Part shown: piece after piece, positions 26,726-36,500 of the stretch | How positions within the stretch are numbered: position 1 is the first letter of the stretch | Layout of the letters: the number at the start of each line of letters is the position of its first letter | Assembly (NCBI RefSeq): GCF_000148585.2 | Contig: NZ_CP028414.1 | Span: 549,501 to 613,500 of the forward strand | Length of the DNA stretch: 64,000 nt | Reading direction: 5' to 3' | From: Streptococcus mitis NCTC 12261 | Lineage (GTDB): Bacteria; Bacillota; Bacilli; Lactobacillales; Streptococcaceae | Translations under genes and position numbers: made by a program | The notes under the pieces: generated by a model | Databases searched by the model: none | What the model saw: the letters and a program-made list of their open reading frames with translations, nothing else | Told to the model about the DNA's origin: nothing

Positions 26726-27718
26726 ATGGCAATGATAGAAGTGGAACATCTTCAGAAAAATTTTGTGAAGACTGTTAAGGAACCGGGCTTGAAGGGGGCT
26801 TTGCGCTCCTTTATTCATCCTGAAAAGCAGACCTTTGAAGCGGTCAAGGATTTGACCTTTGAGGTCCCAAAAGGACAAATTTTAGGATTTATCGGGGCTA
26901 ATGGTGCTGGGAAGTCGACAACCATTAAAATGCTGACAGGGATTTTAAAACCGACATCTGGTTTTTGTCGGATTAACGGCAAGATTCCCCAGGACAATCG
27001 TCAAGATTATGTCAAGGATATTGGGGTTGTTTTTGGACAACGCACCCAGCTATGGTGGGATTTGGCCCTGCAAGAGACCTACACGGTTTTAAAAGAGATT
27101 TACGATGTGCCAGACTCGCTCTTTCATAAGCGTATGGACTTTTTGAATGAAGTCTTGGATTTGAAGGACTTTATCAAGGATCCCGTGAGAACTCTTTCGC
27201 TGGGACAACGGATGCGGGCGGATATTGCAGCTTCCTTGCTTCACAATCCTAAAGTTCTCTTTTTAGATGAGCCGACCATTGGCTTGGACGTTTCGGTCAA
27301 GGACAACATTCGTCGGGCTATTACTCAGATCAATCAGGAGGAAGAAACCACCATTCTCTTGACCACTCACGACCTGAGCGACATTGAGCAACTCTGTGAT
27401 CGGATTTTTATGATAGACAAAGGGCAGGAGATTTTTGATGGAACGGTGAGCCAACTCAAGGAAACCTTTGGAAAGATGAAGACTCTTTCTTTTGAACTGC
27501 TACCAGGTCAAAGTCATCTCCTTTCTCACTATGAAGGCTTTTCGGATATGACAATTGATAGACAAGGGAATAGTCTCAACATTGAATTCGATAGTTCCCG
27601 CTACCAGTCAGCTGACATTATCAAGCAAACCCTGTCTGATTTTGAGGTCCGAGATTTGAAGATGATGGATACGGATATTGAAGATATTATCCGCCGCTTC
27701 TATCGAAAGGAGCTCTAA
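26726..27718 (+). CDS. ABC-2 type exporter ATP-binding protein
   Basis: The 330-residue ATPase of a three-gene exporter. Walker A GANGAGKST, Q-loop VFGQRTQLWWDLAL, signature TLSLGQRMRADIAASLL (the LSLGQR variant usual in this COG4586 group), Walker B VLFLDEPTIGLD and H-loop LTTHDLSDIEQL are all seen. The N-terminus has an extra stretch before the first strand, and the C-terminal 90 residues form an accessory domain. The permease genes follow directly. Substrate unknown. Confidence 0.88.
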   Translation: MAMIEVEHLQKNFVKTVKEPGLKGALRSFIHPEKQTFEAVKDLTFEVPKGQILGFIGANGAGKSTTIKMLTGILKPTSGFCRINGKIPQDNRQDYVKDIGVVFGQRTQLWWDLALQETYTVLKEIYDVPDSLFHKRMDFLNEVLDLKDFIKDPVRTLSLGQRMRADIAASLLHNPKVLFLDEPTIGLDVSVKDNIRRAITQINQEEETTILLTTHDLSDIEQLCDRIFMIDKGQEIFDGTVSQLKETFGKMKTLSFELLPGQSHLLSHYEGFSDMTIDRQGNSLNIEFDSSRYQSADIIKQTLSDFEVRDLKMMDTDIEDIIRRFYRKEL

Positions 27719-27719
27719 G

Positions 27720-28538
27720 ATGGTCAAATTGTGGAGACGTTATAAACCCTTTATCAATGCAGGCGTTCAGGAGTTGATTACCTATCGAGTCAACTTTATT
27801 CTTTATCGGATCGGCGATGTCATGGGTGCTTTTGTGGCCTTTTATCTCTGGAAGGCTGTCTTTGATTCTTCGCAAGAGTCCTTGATTCAGGGCTTTAGTA
27901 TGGCAGATATCACCCTCTACATCATTATGAGTTTTGTGACCAATCTTTTGACCAGATCTGATAGCTCCTTTATGATTGGGGAGGAGGTCAAGGATGGCTC
28001 CATTATCATGCGCTTGTTGAGACCAGTGCATTTTGCGGCATCTTACCTTTTTACAGAGCTTGGCTCCAAGTGGTTGATTTTTATCTCTGTTGGCCTTCCA
28101 TTTTTAAGTGTCATTGTTTTGATGAAAATCGTATCTGGGCAAGGGATTGTAGAAGTGCTGGGATTAACTGTCCTTTATCTTTTTAGCTTAACGCTGGCCT
28201 ATCTGATTAACTTTTTCTTTAATATCTGCTTTGGATTTTCTGCCTTTGTGTTTAAAAATCTTTGGGGTTCCAACCTACTTAAGACTTCAATAGTGGCCTT
28301 TATGTCTGGAAGTTTGATTCCCTTGGCTTTCTTTCCCAAGGTGGTATCAGATATTTTGTCCTTTCTGCCTTTTTCATCCTTGATTTACACTCCGGTCATG
28401 ATTATCGTTGGGAAATACGATGCCAATCAGATTCTTCAGGCGCTCGCTTTGCAGTTTTTCTGGCTCTTAGTGATGGTGGGCTTGTCTCAGTTGATTTGGA
28501 AACGAGTCCAGTCATTCATTACCATTCAGGGAGGTTAG
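27720..28538 (+). CDS. ABC-2 type exporter permease 1
   Basis: A 272-residue membrane protein with six predicted helices, of the ABC2_membrane_6 type (COG4587-like): YRVNFILYRIGDVMGAFVAFYLW at the start and IRRLLRPVHFAASYL-like cytoplasmic loop (MRLLRPVHFAASYLF). The ATG at 27720 is chosen because AAAGGAGCTC is ideally spaced; the upstream frame lies inside the ATPase gene. It starts 1 nt after the ATPase stop. Confidence 0.85.
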   Translation: MVKLWRRYKPFINAGVQELITYRVNFILYRIGDVMGAFVAFYLWKAVFDSSQESLIQGFSMADITLYIIMSFVTNLLTRSDSSFMIGEEVKDGSIIMRLLRPVHFAASYLFTELGSKWLIFISVGLPFLSVIVLMKIVSGQGIVEVLGLTVLYLFSLTLAYLINFFFNICFGFSAFVFKNLWGSNLLKTSIVAFMSGSLIPLAFFPKVVSDILSFLPFSSLIYTPVMIIVGKYDANQILQALALQFFWLLVMVGLSQLIWKRVQSFITIQGG

Positions 28539-28539
28539 T

Positions 28540-29325
28540 ATGAAAAAATATCAACGCATGCATCTGATTTTTATCAGACAATACATCAAGCAAATCATGG
28601 AATACAAGGTGGATTTTGTAGTTGGTGTTCTGGGAGTTTTTCTGACCCAAGGCTTGAACCTCTTGTTTCTCAATGTCATCTTTCAACACATCCCATCCCT
28701 AGAAGGTTGGACTTTTCAAGAAATTGCTTTTATCTATGGATTTTCCTTGGTTCCCAAGGGACTGGACCATCTCTTTTTTGACAATCTCTGGGCACTGGGA
28801 CAACGCTTGGTGCGAAAAGGGGAGTTTGACAAGTATTTGACACGTCCTATCAATCCTCTCTTTCATATTCTAGTTGAGACTTTTCAGATTGATGCCTTGG
28901 GAGAACTCTTGGTTGGTGGGATCCTACTAGCGACAACGGTATCTAGCATTGCTTGGACTCTTCCAAAATTCCTACTTTTCCTAGTCTGCATTCCTTTTGC
29001 GACCTTGATTTATACTTCCTTGAAGATAGCGACAGCCAGCATCGCTTTTTGGACCAAGCAGTCAGGAGCAATGATTTACATTTTTTATATGTTTAATGAT
29101 TTTGCCAAGTATCCCATTTCCATTTACAATTCAGTCCTTCGATGGTTGATTAGCTTTATCGTGCCATTTGCCTTTACGGCCTACTATCCTGCCAGCTATT
29201 TCTTGCAGGACAAGGATGTAATCTTTAACATCGGAGGTTTGATGTTGATTTCTCTGGTTTTCTTTGTCATTTCCCTTAAACTTTGGGATAGGGGCTTGGA
29301 TGCCTACGAAAGTGCAGGTTCGTAA
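28540..29325 (+). CDS. ABC-2 type exporter permease 2
   Basis: A 261-residue six-helix permease (COG3694-like). YKVDFVVGVLGVFLTQGLNLLFL and GEFDKYLTRPINPLFHIL mirror the first permease, so the two probably form a heterodimer with the upstream ATPase. GGGAGG precedes the ATG, 1 nt after the previous stop. A terminator closes the operon. Substrate unknown. Confidence 0.85.
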   Translation: MKKYQRMHLIFIRQYIKQIMEYKVDFVVGVLGVFLTQGLNLLFLNVIFQHIPSLEGWTFQEIAFIYGFSLVPKGLDHLFFDNLWALGQRLVRKGEFDKYLTRPINPLFHILVETFQIDALGELLVGGILLATTVSSIAWTLPKFLLFLVCIPFATLIYTSLKIATASIAFWTKQSGAMIYIFYMFNDFAKYPISIYNSVLRWLISFIVPFAFTAYYPASYFLQDKDVIFNIGGLMLISLVFFVISLKLWDRGLDAYESAGS

Positions 29326-29337
29326 ATAATAGAATAC

Positions 29338-29366
29338 CAAAGCCTTGTCTCAGGACAGGCTTTTTC
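29338..29366 (+). terminator. Terminator after the ABC-2 exporter operon
   Basis: AAAGCCTTGTC and GACAGGCTTT form a stem with one bulged base and a TTTTT tail. Confidence 0.8.
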
Positions 29367-29385
29367 TAATAGAGATGAAAAATTC

Positions 29386-29413
29386 TTGACACCTATTCTT
29401 AGAGTGCTATACT
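29386..29413 (+). promoter_or_regulatory. Promoter of the interrupted tRNA-Thr gene
   Basis: TTGACA (29386-29391), 16-bp spacer, TATACT (29408-29413), 12 nt before the tRNA 5' end. The promoter appears intact. Confidence 0.85.
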
Positions 29414-29425
29414 TTAAGTGTAATA

Positions 29426-29604
29426 GCCGATTTAGCTCATACTCTTCGAAAATCAAATTCAAACCACGTCAACGTCGCCTTGCCGTACTCAAGTACAGCC
29501 TGCGGCTAGTTTCCTAGTTTGCTTTTTGATTTTCATTGAGTATCAGTTGGCAGAGCAAGGCACTCGTAAAGCCTAGGTCACAGGTTCAAACCCTGCAATC
29601 GGCA
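29426..29604 (+). pseudogene. tRNA-Thr (anticodon CGT) gene split by a BOX element
   Basis: Without the insert and one TCA copy, the sequence folds as a tRNA: acceptor GCCGATT/AATCGGC is perfect, the D arm is GCTC AGTTGGCA GAGC, the anticodon loop is CTCGTAA (CGT, threonine ACG), and the T loop is TTCAAAC. A 103-bp BOX element interrupts the D-arm after GCTCA, with TCA duplicated. The anticodon stem has an A-A mismatch at its last pair and the T stem an A-C first pair, which fits decay after inactivation. A promoter and terminator flank it. ACG codons can probably be read by another tRNA-Thr. Confidence 0.88.
29440..29542 (+). repeat. BOX element (A-C) inside tRNA-Thr
   Basis: 103 bp from TACTCTTCGAAAATC to TTTTCATTGAGTA, with boxA and boxC but no boxB. 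Flanking direct repeats TCA at 29437-29439 and 29543-29545. Confidence 0.95.
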
Positions 29605-29609
29605 AAGTG

Positions 29610-29642
29610 AAGAAACTCATTCTACTGGGTTTCTTTTTTTTA
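29610..29642 (+). terminator. Terminator after the tRNA-Thr remnant
   Basis: AAGAAACTCA pairs with TGGGTTTCTT (one G-T), followed by T-rich sequence. Confidence 0.82.
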
Positions 29643-29690
29643 ATTATTGAACCATTTAGACCGAGATAGAGACCAGATAGGCAAAAGCAC

Positions 29691-29718
29691 TTGTTCTTGA
29701 AACTGACTCTGCTATAAT
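29691..29718 (+). promoter_or_regulatory. Promoter of the small membrane protein gene
   Basis: TTGTTC (29691-29696), 16-bp spacer, TATAAT (29713-29718). Confidence 0.55.
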
Positions 29719-29789
29719 GATTTTTGTAAGGGACATGAAGGATCGATATCAGATAACTCAAGTTCCTAAAAAAGAAATTGGAGATAAAA

Positions 29790-30098
29790 ATGAAAAAATT
29801 ATTGGGAATTGTATTTTTAGTAGCAGCAGCGACAGTAGTGTATTTTGGTTCTGTTGGATGGCCAAGTTTGGATGTCAACCTCTGGTCACTCATTCCGGTA
29901 GGCTTGTTCCTCTTTTTCACACTAGAGAATCTTTTGAAAAAGGACTACAAGGCTAGTTTGATGTGTTTGATTATTGCCTTTATCATTGCGAATGCAATTT
30001 TGGACCTTTTACCAATTTCAAGTAGCTTGGTAATTGGAGCGGGAGTGCTGGCTTGCATTGGTATTGGATTTATCTTTCCTGATAAAGAAGGAAAATAA
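29790..30098 (+). CDS. Small membrane protein, LiaI/LiaF-like transmembrane region
   Basis: A 102-residue protein with about four hydrophobic segments and few polar residues: MKKLLGIVFLVAAATVVYFG, SLIPVGLFLFFTLENLL, MCLIIAFIIANAILDLLPIS and VIGAGVLACIGIGFIF. The 'WSLIPVGLF' plus later helix pattern resembles the LiaI-LiaF-like transmembrane region found in cell-envelope stress proteins. That family call is by resemblance only. The ATG at 29790 has GGAG 7 nt upstream; an in-frame TTG at 29778 is less likely. Confidence 0.65.
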   Translation: MKKLLGIVFLVAAATVVYFGSVGWPSLDVNLWSLIPVGLFLFFTLENLLKKDYKASLMCLIIAFIIANAILDLLPISSSLVIGAGVLACIGIGFIFPDKEGK

Positions 30099-30524
30099 GA
30101 TTTTTCAAATAGCGATGTGAAATGATAAATCTGGATATTAACGTCTAGGAATAGGATAAATTTAACCAATATTAATAAATCAAACTAAGAATTAAGAGTT
30201 AACGAAATCAGAAAAAAACTGAAATATTCGTTTGCTCTTTTTGTATGTTTAAATCTTTAAGAAAGATTTTTTCTGTTTGGGATAATAAAAAACTATTCCG
30301 TCTTAAAATTTTAAAGAAAGTCGGAAATCATTTTTATTATAATAAATTCTACTTCAATACTTTTTAAAAACTCTCCAATTTTTATAAAAAACATTCCAAA
30401 ACATTGTTTTTATCTGTATTCGATTGACAAATTTTTTATTGGTTATAAAATCGTATTATAAGATAATTATAATAAGTAGATTGCTCTCAGATAAAATGAA
30501 AGCGGTTACCAAAAGGAGGATTAC
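30099..30524 (+). promoter_or_regulatory. AT-rich regulatory region upstream of bgaA, with terminator hairpin and cre site
   Basis: This 426-bp stretch has no gene that I can support. A small hairpin (AAATCTTT/AAAGATTT plus T run, 30251-30273) may end the upstream transcript. TTGACA at 30424-30429 and TATAAT at 30468-30473 mark the promoter area, but their spacing is not ideal for a single pair. A cre-like site TGAAAGCGGTTACC (30497-30510) matches 13 of 14 positions of TGWNANCGNTNWCA and lies right before the AAGGAGG ribosome site, suggesting CcpA control. Confidence 0.55.
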
Positions 30525-33500
30525 ATGCAAAAAGGTAATTGGAACAAAAAAAGAGTGTATAGTATTCGAAAATTTTCAGTCGGTGCTTGCTCGGTGCTTA
30601 TAGGGACATGTGCTCTATTATTAGGGGCAGGCGTTAGTCTATCTTCTTCGGTATATGCCAACGAAAATGCTGAAGAAATTGTGTTAACAAATAGGACTGA
30701 GCACCAGTCTGAAAACCTGAAAACTACTGGACTCTCAAGTGAACATAAAGCTGAAGGTGTTACGACTGAAAAAGCAAGTGAGCAACCTGTTAAAGCTGAA
30801 AATGTATCTCTAAAGGAAAATGCGGATGGTAGTGATGCAGTAGTAAAACCTCACGCAGATCAACCTTTAGTTTCAGTTGCCAATAATCAATCAGTTCCTT
30901 TAGAAGAAGGTAAGGCTGAAGTCGAAAACAAAACAGAAGAAAGGAACAAGCCTGAGGATAGAAATAAGCTTGAAGAAACAAATAAGACTGAGGTAACGGA
31001 TAAATCTGAAGATAAAAATAAATCTGAAGAAACAAATAAAGCAGAATCACAAGATCGTTCTGTTTCAAAAGATAAGCAAGAATTCAAATCTGCTACGAAT
31101 GAAGTAGTTGATAAGTTAATTGAAGATAGAAACATTTCCTTCAACCAGAATTGGCACTTTAAACTAAATGCCAATGCAAAGGAAGCTGTAAAACCAGACG
31201 CAGATATTTCTTCATGGAAAAAAATGGATCTTCCTCATGACTGGAGTATTCATTTTGATTTTGACCATGATTCACCAGCTCAAAACGAAGGCGGTCAATT
31301 GAATGGTGGAGATGGCTGGTATCGGAAAACCTTTAAGTTAGATGAAAAGGACTTGAATAAAGATGTTCGTGTAACCTTTGATGGTGTTTACATGGATTCA
31401 CAAGTATTCGTCAATGGCCAACTAGTTGGTCACTATCCAAATGGTTACAATCAATTTTCATATGACATTAGTAACTATCTCCATAAAGATGGGCGAGAAA
31501 ATGTCATTTCTGTTCATGCAGTTAATAAGCAACCAAGTAGTAGATGGTATTCAGGAAGTGGTATCTATCGAGACGTATCATTGCAGGTAACAGACAAGAT
31601 TCATGTTGAAAAGAATGGGACAACTATTCTAACTCCAAAACTAGAAAGTCAACAAGGAGGAAAAGTTGAAACCCAAGTAAGCAGTAAAATTGTTAATACA
31701 GATAATAAAGACCATGAAATTGTAGCAGAGTATCAAATTTTTGAACGAGGTGGTAAGGCAGTTACAGAACTTGTTCGAACTGAGAGTAAAACTCTAAAAG
31801 CTAAGGAAACCATTCATTTGGATTCAGCATTAGAGGTTGAAAAACCAAAATTGTGGACAGTGTCATCTGACAAACCTGCTTTATATGAGATGGTAACTCG
31901 TGTTTACAAAGATGGTCAGCTTGTAGATGCAAAGAAAGATTTATTTGGTTATCGCTACTATAACTGGACTCCAGACCAAGGGTTCTCTTTAAATGGTGAA
32001 CACATCAAGTTCCACGGTGTTTCATTGCACCATGATCATGGAGCGCTAGGAGCAGAAGAAAACTATAAGGCAGAATATCGTCGTCTGAAACAAATGAAGG
32101 AAATGGGAGTGAATTCGATTCGTACGACTCACAACCCAGCAAGTCCTCAGACCTTGCAGATTGCAGCTGAGCTCGGTTTGCTTGTTCAAGAAGAAGCTTT
32201 TGATACTTGGTATGGAGGTAAGAAACCATACGACTATGGTCGTTTCTTTGAAAAAGATGCTACCCACCCTGAAGCAAGAAAAGGTGAAAAATGGTCCGAC
32301 TACGATCTTCGAACAATGGTAGAAAGAGATAAAAACAATCCTGCTGTTGTTATGTGGTCTATTGGTAACGAAATCGGTGAAGCAGATGGGAAAGCCCATT
32401 CACTGGTAACTGTCAAACGTTTGGTCAAAGTGGTGAAATCTGTTGATAAGACACGTTATGTAACCATGGGAGCTGATAAATTCCGTTTCGGAGATGGAAC
32501 TGGGGACCATGAAAAGATTGCAGATGAACTGGATGCAGTTGGATTGAATTACTCTGAAGAAAATTATCAAACTCTTCATGCGAAACATCCGAAATGGCTC
32601 ATCTATGGTTCAGAAACATCTTCAGCAACTCGTACAAGAGGAAGTTATTTCCATCCAGAGAGTGAGTGGGTAGGAAGTAACCAATATTGGCGTAATTACG
32701 AACAATCCGATTATGGTAATGATCGTGTTGGTTGGGGTAAAACTGCTACAGCATCATGGACCTTCGATAGAGATCATCCAGGATACGCTGGACAATTCAT
32801 TTGGACCGGTACGGATTATATTGGTGAACCAACACCATGGCACAATCAAAATAGTACACCAGTAAAAAGTTCCTACTTTGGTATTGTTGATACCGCAGGT
32901 ATTCCAAAAAATGACTATTATCTCTACCAAAGTCAGTGGGTTTCTGCCAAGAAAAAACCAATGGTTCATTTACTTCCTCACTGGAACTGGGAAAAGACTG
33001 AATTGGCAGATAATGTTGCAGACGCTGAAAATCGAATTCCAGTTAGAGCTTATTCCAATGCTGCCAGTGTTGAGTTGTTCTTAAATAATGAGTCACTAGG
33101 TCTTAAAAAATTCAACAAAAAACAAACAAGTGACGGTCGAACATATCAAGAAGGTGAAAATCCTCAAGAACTATACTTGGAGTGGAAAGTAGCTTATAAA
33201 CCGGGAACTTTGGAAGCTGTAGCTCGAGATGAGTCTGGCAAGGAAATTGCTCGTGATAAGATTGTAACTGCTGGTGAACCTGCAGGTGTCCGTTTGGTTA
33301 AGGAAGAAAATGCAATCGCTGCAGATGGAAAAGATTTGACTTATATCTATTACGAAATTGTAGATAGCAAGGGTAATGTTGTGCCAACTGCTAACAATCT
33401 AGTTCACTTCCAACTTCATGGACAAGGTCAACTGGTTGGTGTGGATAATGGTGAGCAAGCTAGTCGTGAACGTTATAAAGAACAAGCAGATGGTTCTTGG

Positions 33501-36500
33501 ATTCGTAGAGCCTTTAATGGTAAAGGGGTAGCGATTGTTAAATCGACTGATCAAGCAGGTAAATTTACCCTTACAGCATATTCAGGCTTGTTGAAATCAG
33601 ATCAAGTTACAGTTTTTACAGGTAAGTCAGACCAGTCAGAAAAAACTGTTTTAGGAACAGAAATACCAAAAGTTCGGACAGTTTTAGGACAAAAACTTAA
33701 AATGCCTCAGACAGTGCCATTTGTATATAGTGATGGTAGTCGTGAAAAACGTCCTGTAACCTGGTCTCAAGCAGATGTCAGTCAAGCTGGAATTGTAACT
33801 GTAAAAGGTATGTCTGATGGACGTGAAGTTGAGGCTCGTGTTGAAGTACTTACAGTTGCGAATGAACTTCCAGCTGTTAAACGCATCACACCTGGAACAG
33901 ACTTGAGTTCTGTGGATAAACTTGTTTCACTTGTTTCAACAGATGGTCGTATTCACAATTATGAAGTTGAAAATTGGGAAATTTCACCAGAAGATAAAGA
34001 GAAGTTATCTACTCCGGGGGCACATATTCAGATGACTAGCCAATTAGGAGATAGAACCATCCACGCTACTTTGATAGTTGATGATGGTAAGGAATTGTCT
34101 CAAGTTACACCAAATATAGCAGTAGGTGGTGAAAGTGTTACGGAACTTTCAAAAGAGCATCCTGTACATTATCACAAACTTTCTTATGGAGCAAAAATTC
34201 CAGAAGTCAGTGCTAGTGCTGAAAATGCCGATGTGAACGTGATTCAGGCAAATGAATCCAATGGAATGCGTGCTAGTATCTACATTCAGCCTAAAGACGG
34301 GGGACAGTTACAAACCTATGCTGTTCAGTTCCTTGTTGATTCTCCACAAATTGAAAGCTTGAGTCTCAGAGTGGATCAAGTATCTAGCCTCAAAGAAGAT
34401 CAAACTGTTAAAGTGACAGTTTTAGCCCGTTATCAGGATGGAACTGAAGCTATTTTACCAACTGATAAGGTGACTTTCTCAAGCCAAGGCGAGGGAGGAG
34501 TCTCTGTTAATAAGGGAATGCTAGAGTTGCATAAACCGGGTAGTCTCACTTTACAAGCTCAATATGAAGGTGCAAAAGGAGAACTTCCTCTAACGATCGC
34601 AGCAAATACTGAAGATAAAGTTGTTCAGGCCATTCGCCCAGTTAGCCTTGTGACAGATTTGCACCAAACACCAAATCTTCCATCTACAGTAACAGTTGAG
34701 TACGATAAAGGATTTCCAAAAGTTCATAAGGTAGTTTGGGATTCGATTCCATCTGAAAAATTAAATCAATATCATACTTTTGAAGTACTTGGTAAGGTTG
34801 AAGGATTGAATCAAGAAGCTCGTGCGACAGTATCAGTAGAAGGAATTGTAAAAGTTGAAGATGTGAGCATCACAACACCAATTTCTGAGGCACCAACCTT
34901 GCCAGAAAGTGTCCGAACTTATTATTCAAATGGCCAAGTATCTTCAGCTAAGGTGGCTTGGGACACTATTGATGCAAGCCAGTATGCAAAAGAAGGAATC
35001 TTTACTGTAACAGGCCATGTAGAAGGAACACAACTGACAACGAAATTACATGTTCGTGTATCGAGTCAAACAGAAATTGGGAAGAATATTTCAGATCAAT
35101 GGACAGGTTCAGAATTACCACTTGCCTTTGCATCAGATTCTCATTCTTATGACCCAGTATCTAATGTAAATGATAAAGTGATTTCTTACGGTGATCAGCC
35201 TGCAAATCGTTGGTCAAACTGGAAACGTTCTGAAGAAGCTTCAGTAGGGGTACTCTTTGGAGATTCAGGTATTTTGACAAAACGTTCGGTCGATAACTTG
35301 AATGTAGCATTTTATGAAGATAGCGGTGTAGGTGCTCCAAAATCTTACGTCATTGAGTATTATGTTGGTGAAAAAGCTCCAACTGCACCGAAGAATCCTG
35401 GTTATGTAGAGGGTGAAAACCACGTATTTAATGACAGTAAAAATTGGAAACCAGTCACAAATCTTAAGGCTCCAGATCAGTTAAAAGCTGGAGAAATGAA
35501 TCATTTCAGTTTTGATAAGGTGGATACCTACGCGGTACGTATTCGCATGACAAGAGCTGATGATAAACTTGGAACATCCATTACAGAATTACAAGTTTTC
35601 TCTAAAAAGGTAGCACCAGCTAAAGAGGCAACTACTAACATTAAGGTTGCTGGAAAAGATCTTCCTCACTTTAATCCAGACTTAACAGATTACTATTTAG
35701 ACTATAGTGATGGAAAAATTCCAGAAGTAACAGCTAGTATCACAAATAATGGACTTGCTACAGTGGTTCCTAGCGTGAAAGAGGGCGATCCTGTCCGTGT
35801 TATTGTGAAAGCAGAAAATGGCGATATTCTTGGAGAATACAACCTTCACTTTACAAAAGATAAAGATTTGTTGGCTCGTAAACCAATTGCTTCTGCAAAA
35901 CAGTCTCAATTGTTGCAGTTAGGTCAACCTTTGGAATTGCCAAATAAGGTTCCAGTTTATTTCGCAGGTAAGAGCGGTTATGACGTAAAAGATTTGGCAG
36001 TTGAATGGGAAAAAGTCCCTGCTTCTACCTTAAACAAAGCTGGGGAATATACAATTAAAGGCCATGTAGTTGGTAGTGAGGTCCCAGTAGAATTATCTGT
36101 TCGAGTAACGGACAAGGTCGGTAGATCACTTTCTGATAATCCAGATTATCTTGCTACTCATAGTCAGGCTTTTGCTTCAGCTACTAATGATTTGGATGAT
36201 AATTCGAACGACCGTGTAGACTATTTAAATGATAATGACCGAAATCAAGACAACCGTTGGACAAACTGGTCCGCTACTCCATCTGCTAATCCAGAAGTAT
36301 CAGTTGGTGTTATCTTTAAAAAGAATGGTAAAATTGTGGATAGAAAGGTTTCACAAGCTAAACTAAACTTCTTTGCAGATAGTGGAACAGATGCCCCAGC
36401 TAAACTCGTATTGGAACGATACATCGGTCCTGACTTTGATGTTCCGGTTTACTATTCAAACTACAGCTACGAATCAAATCATCCATTTAATAACCCTGAT

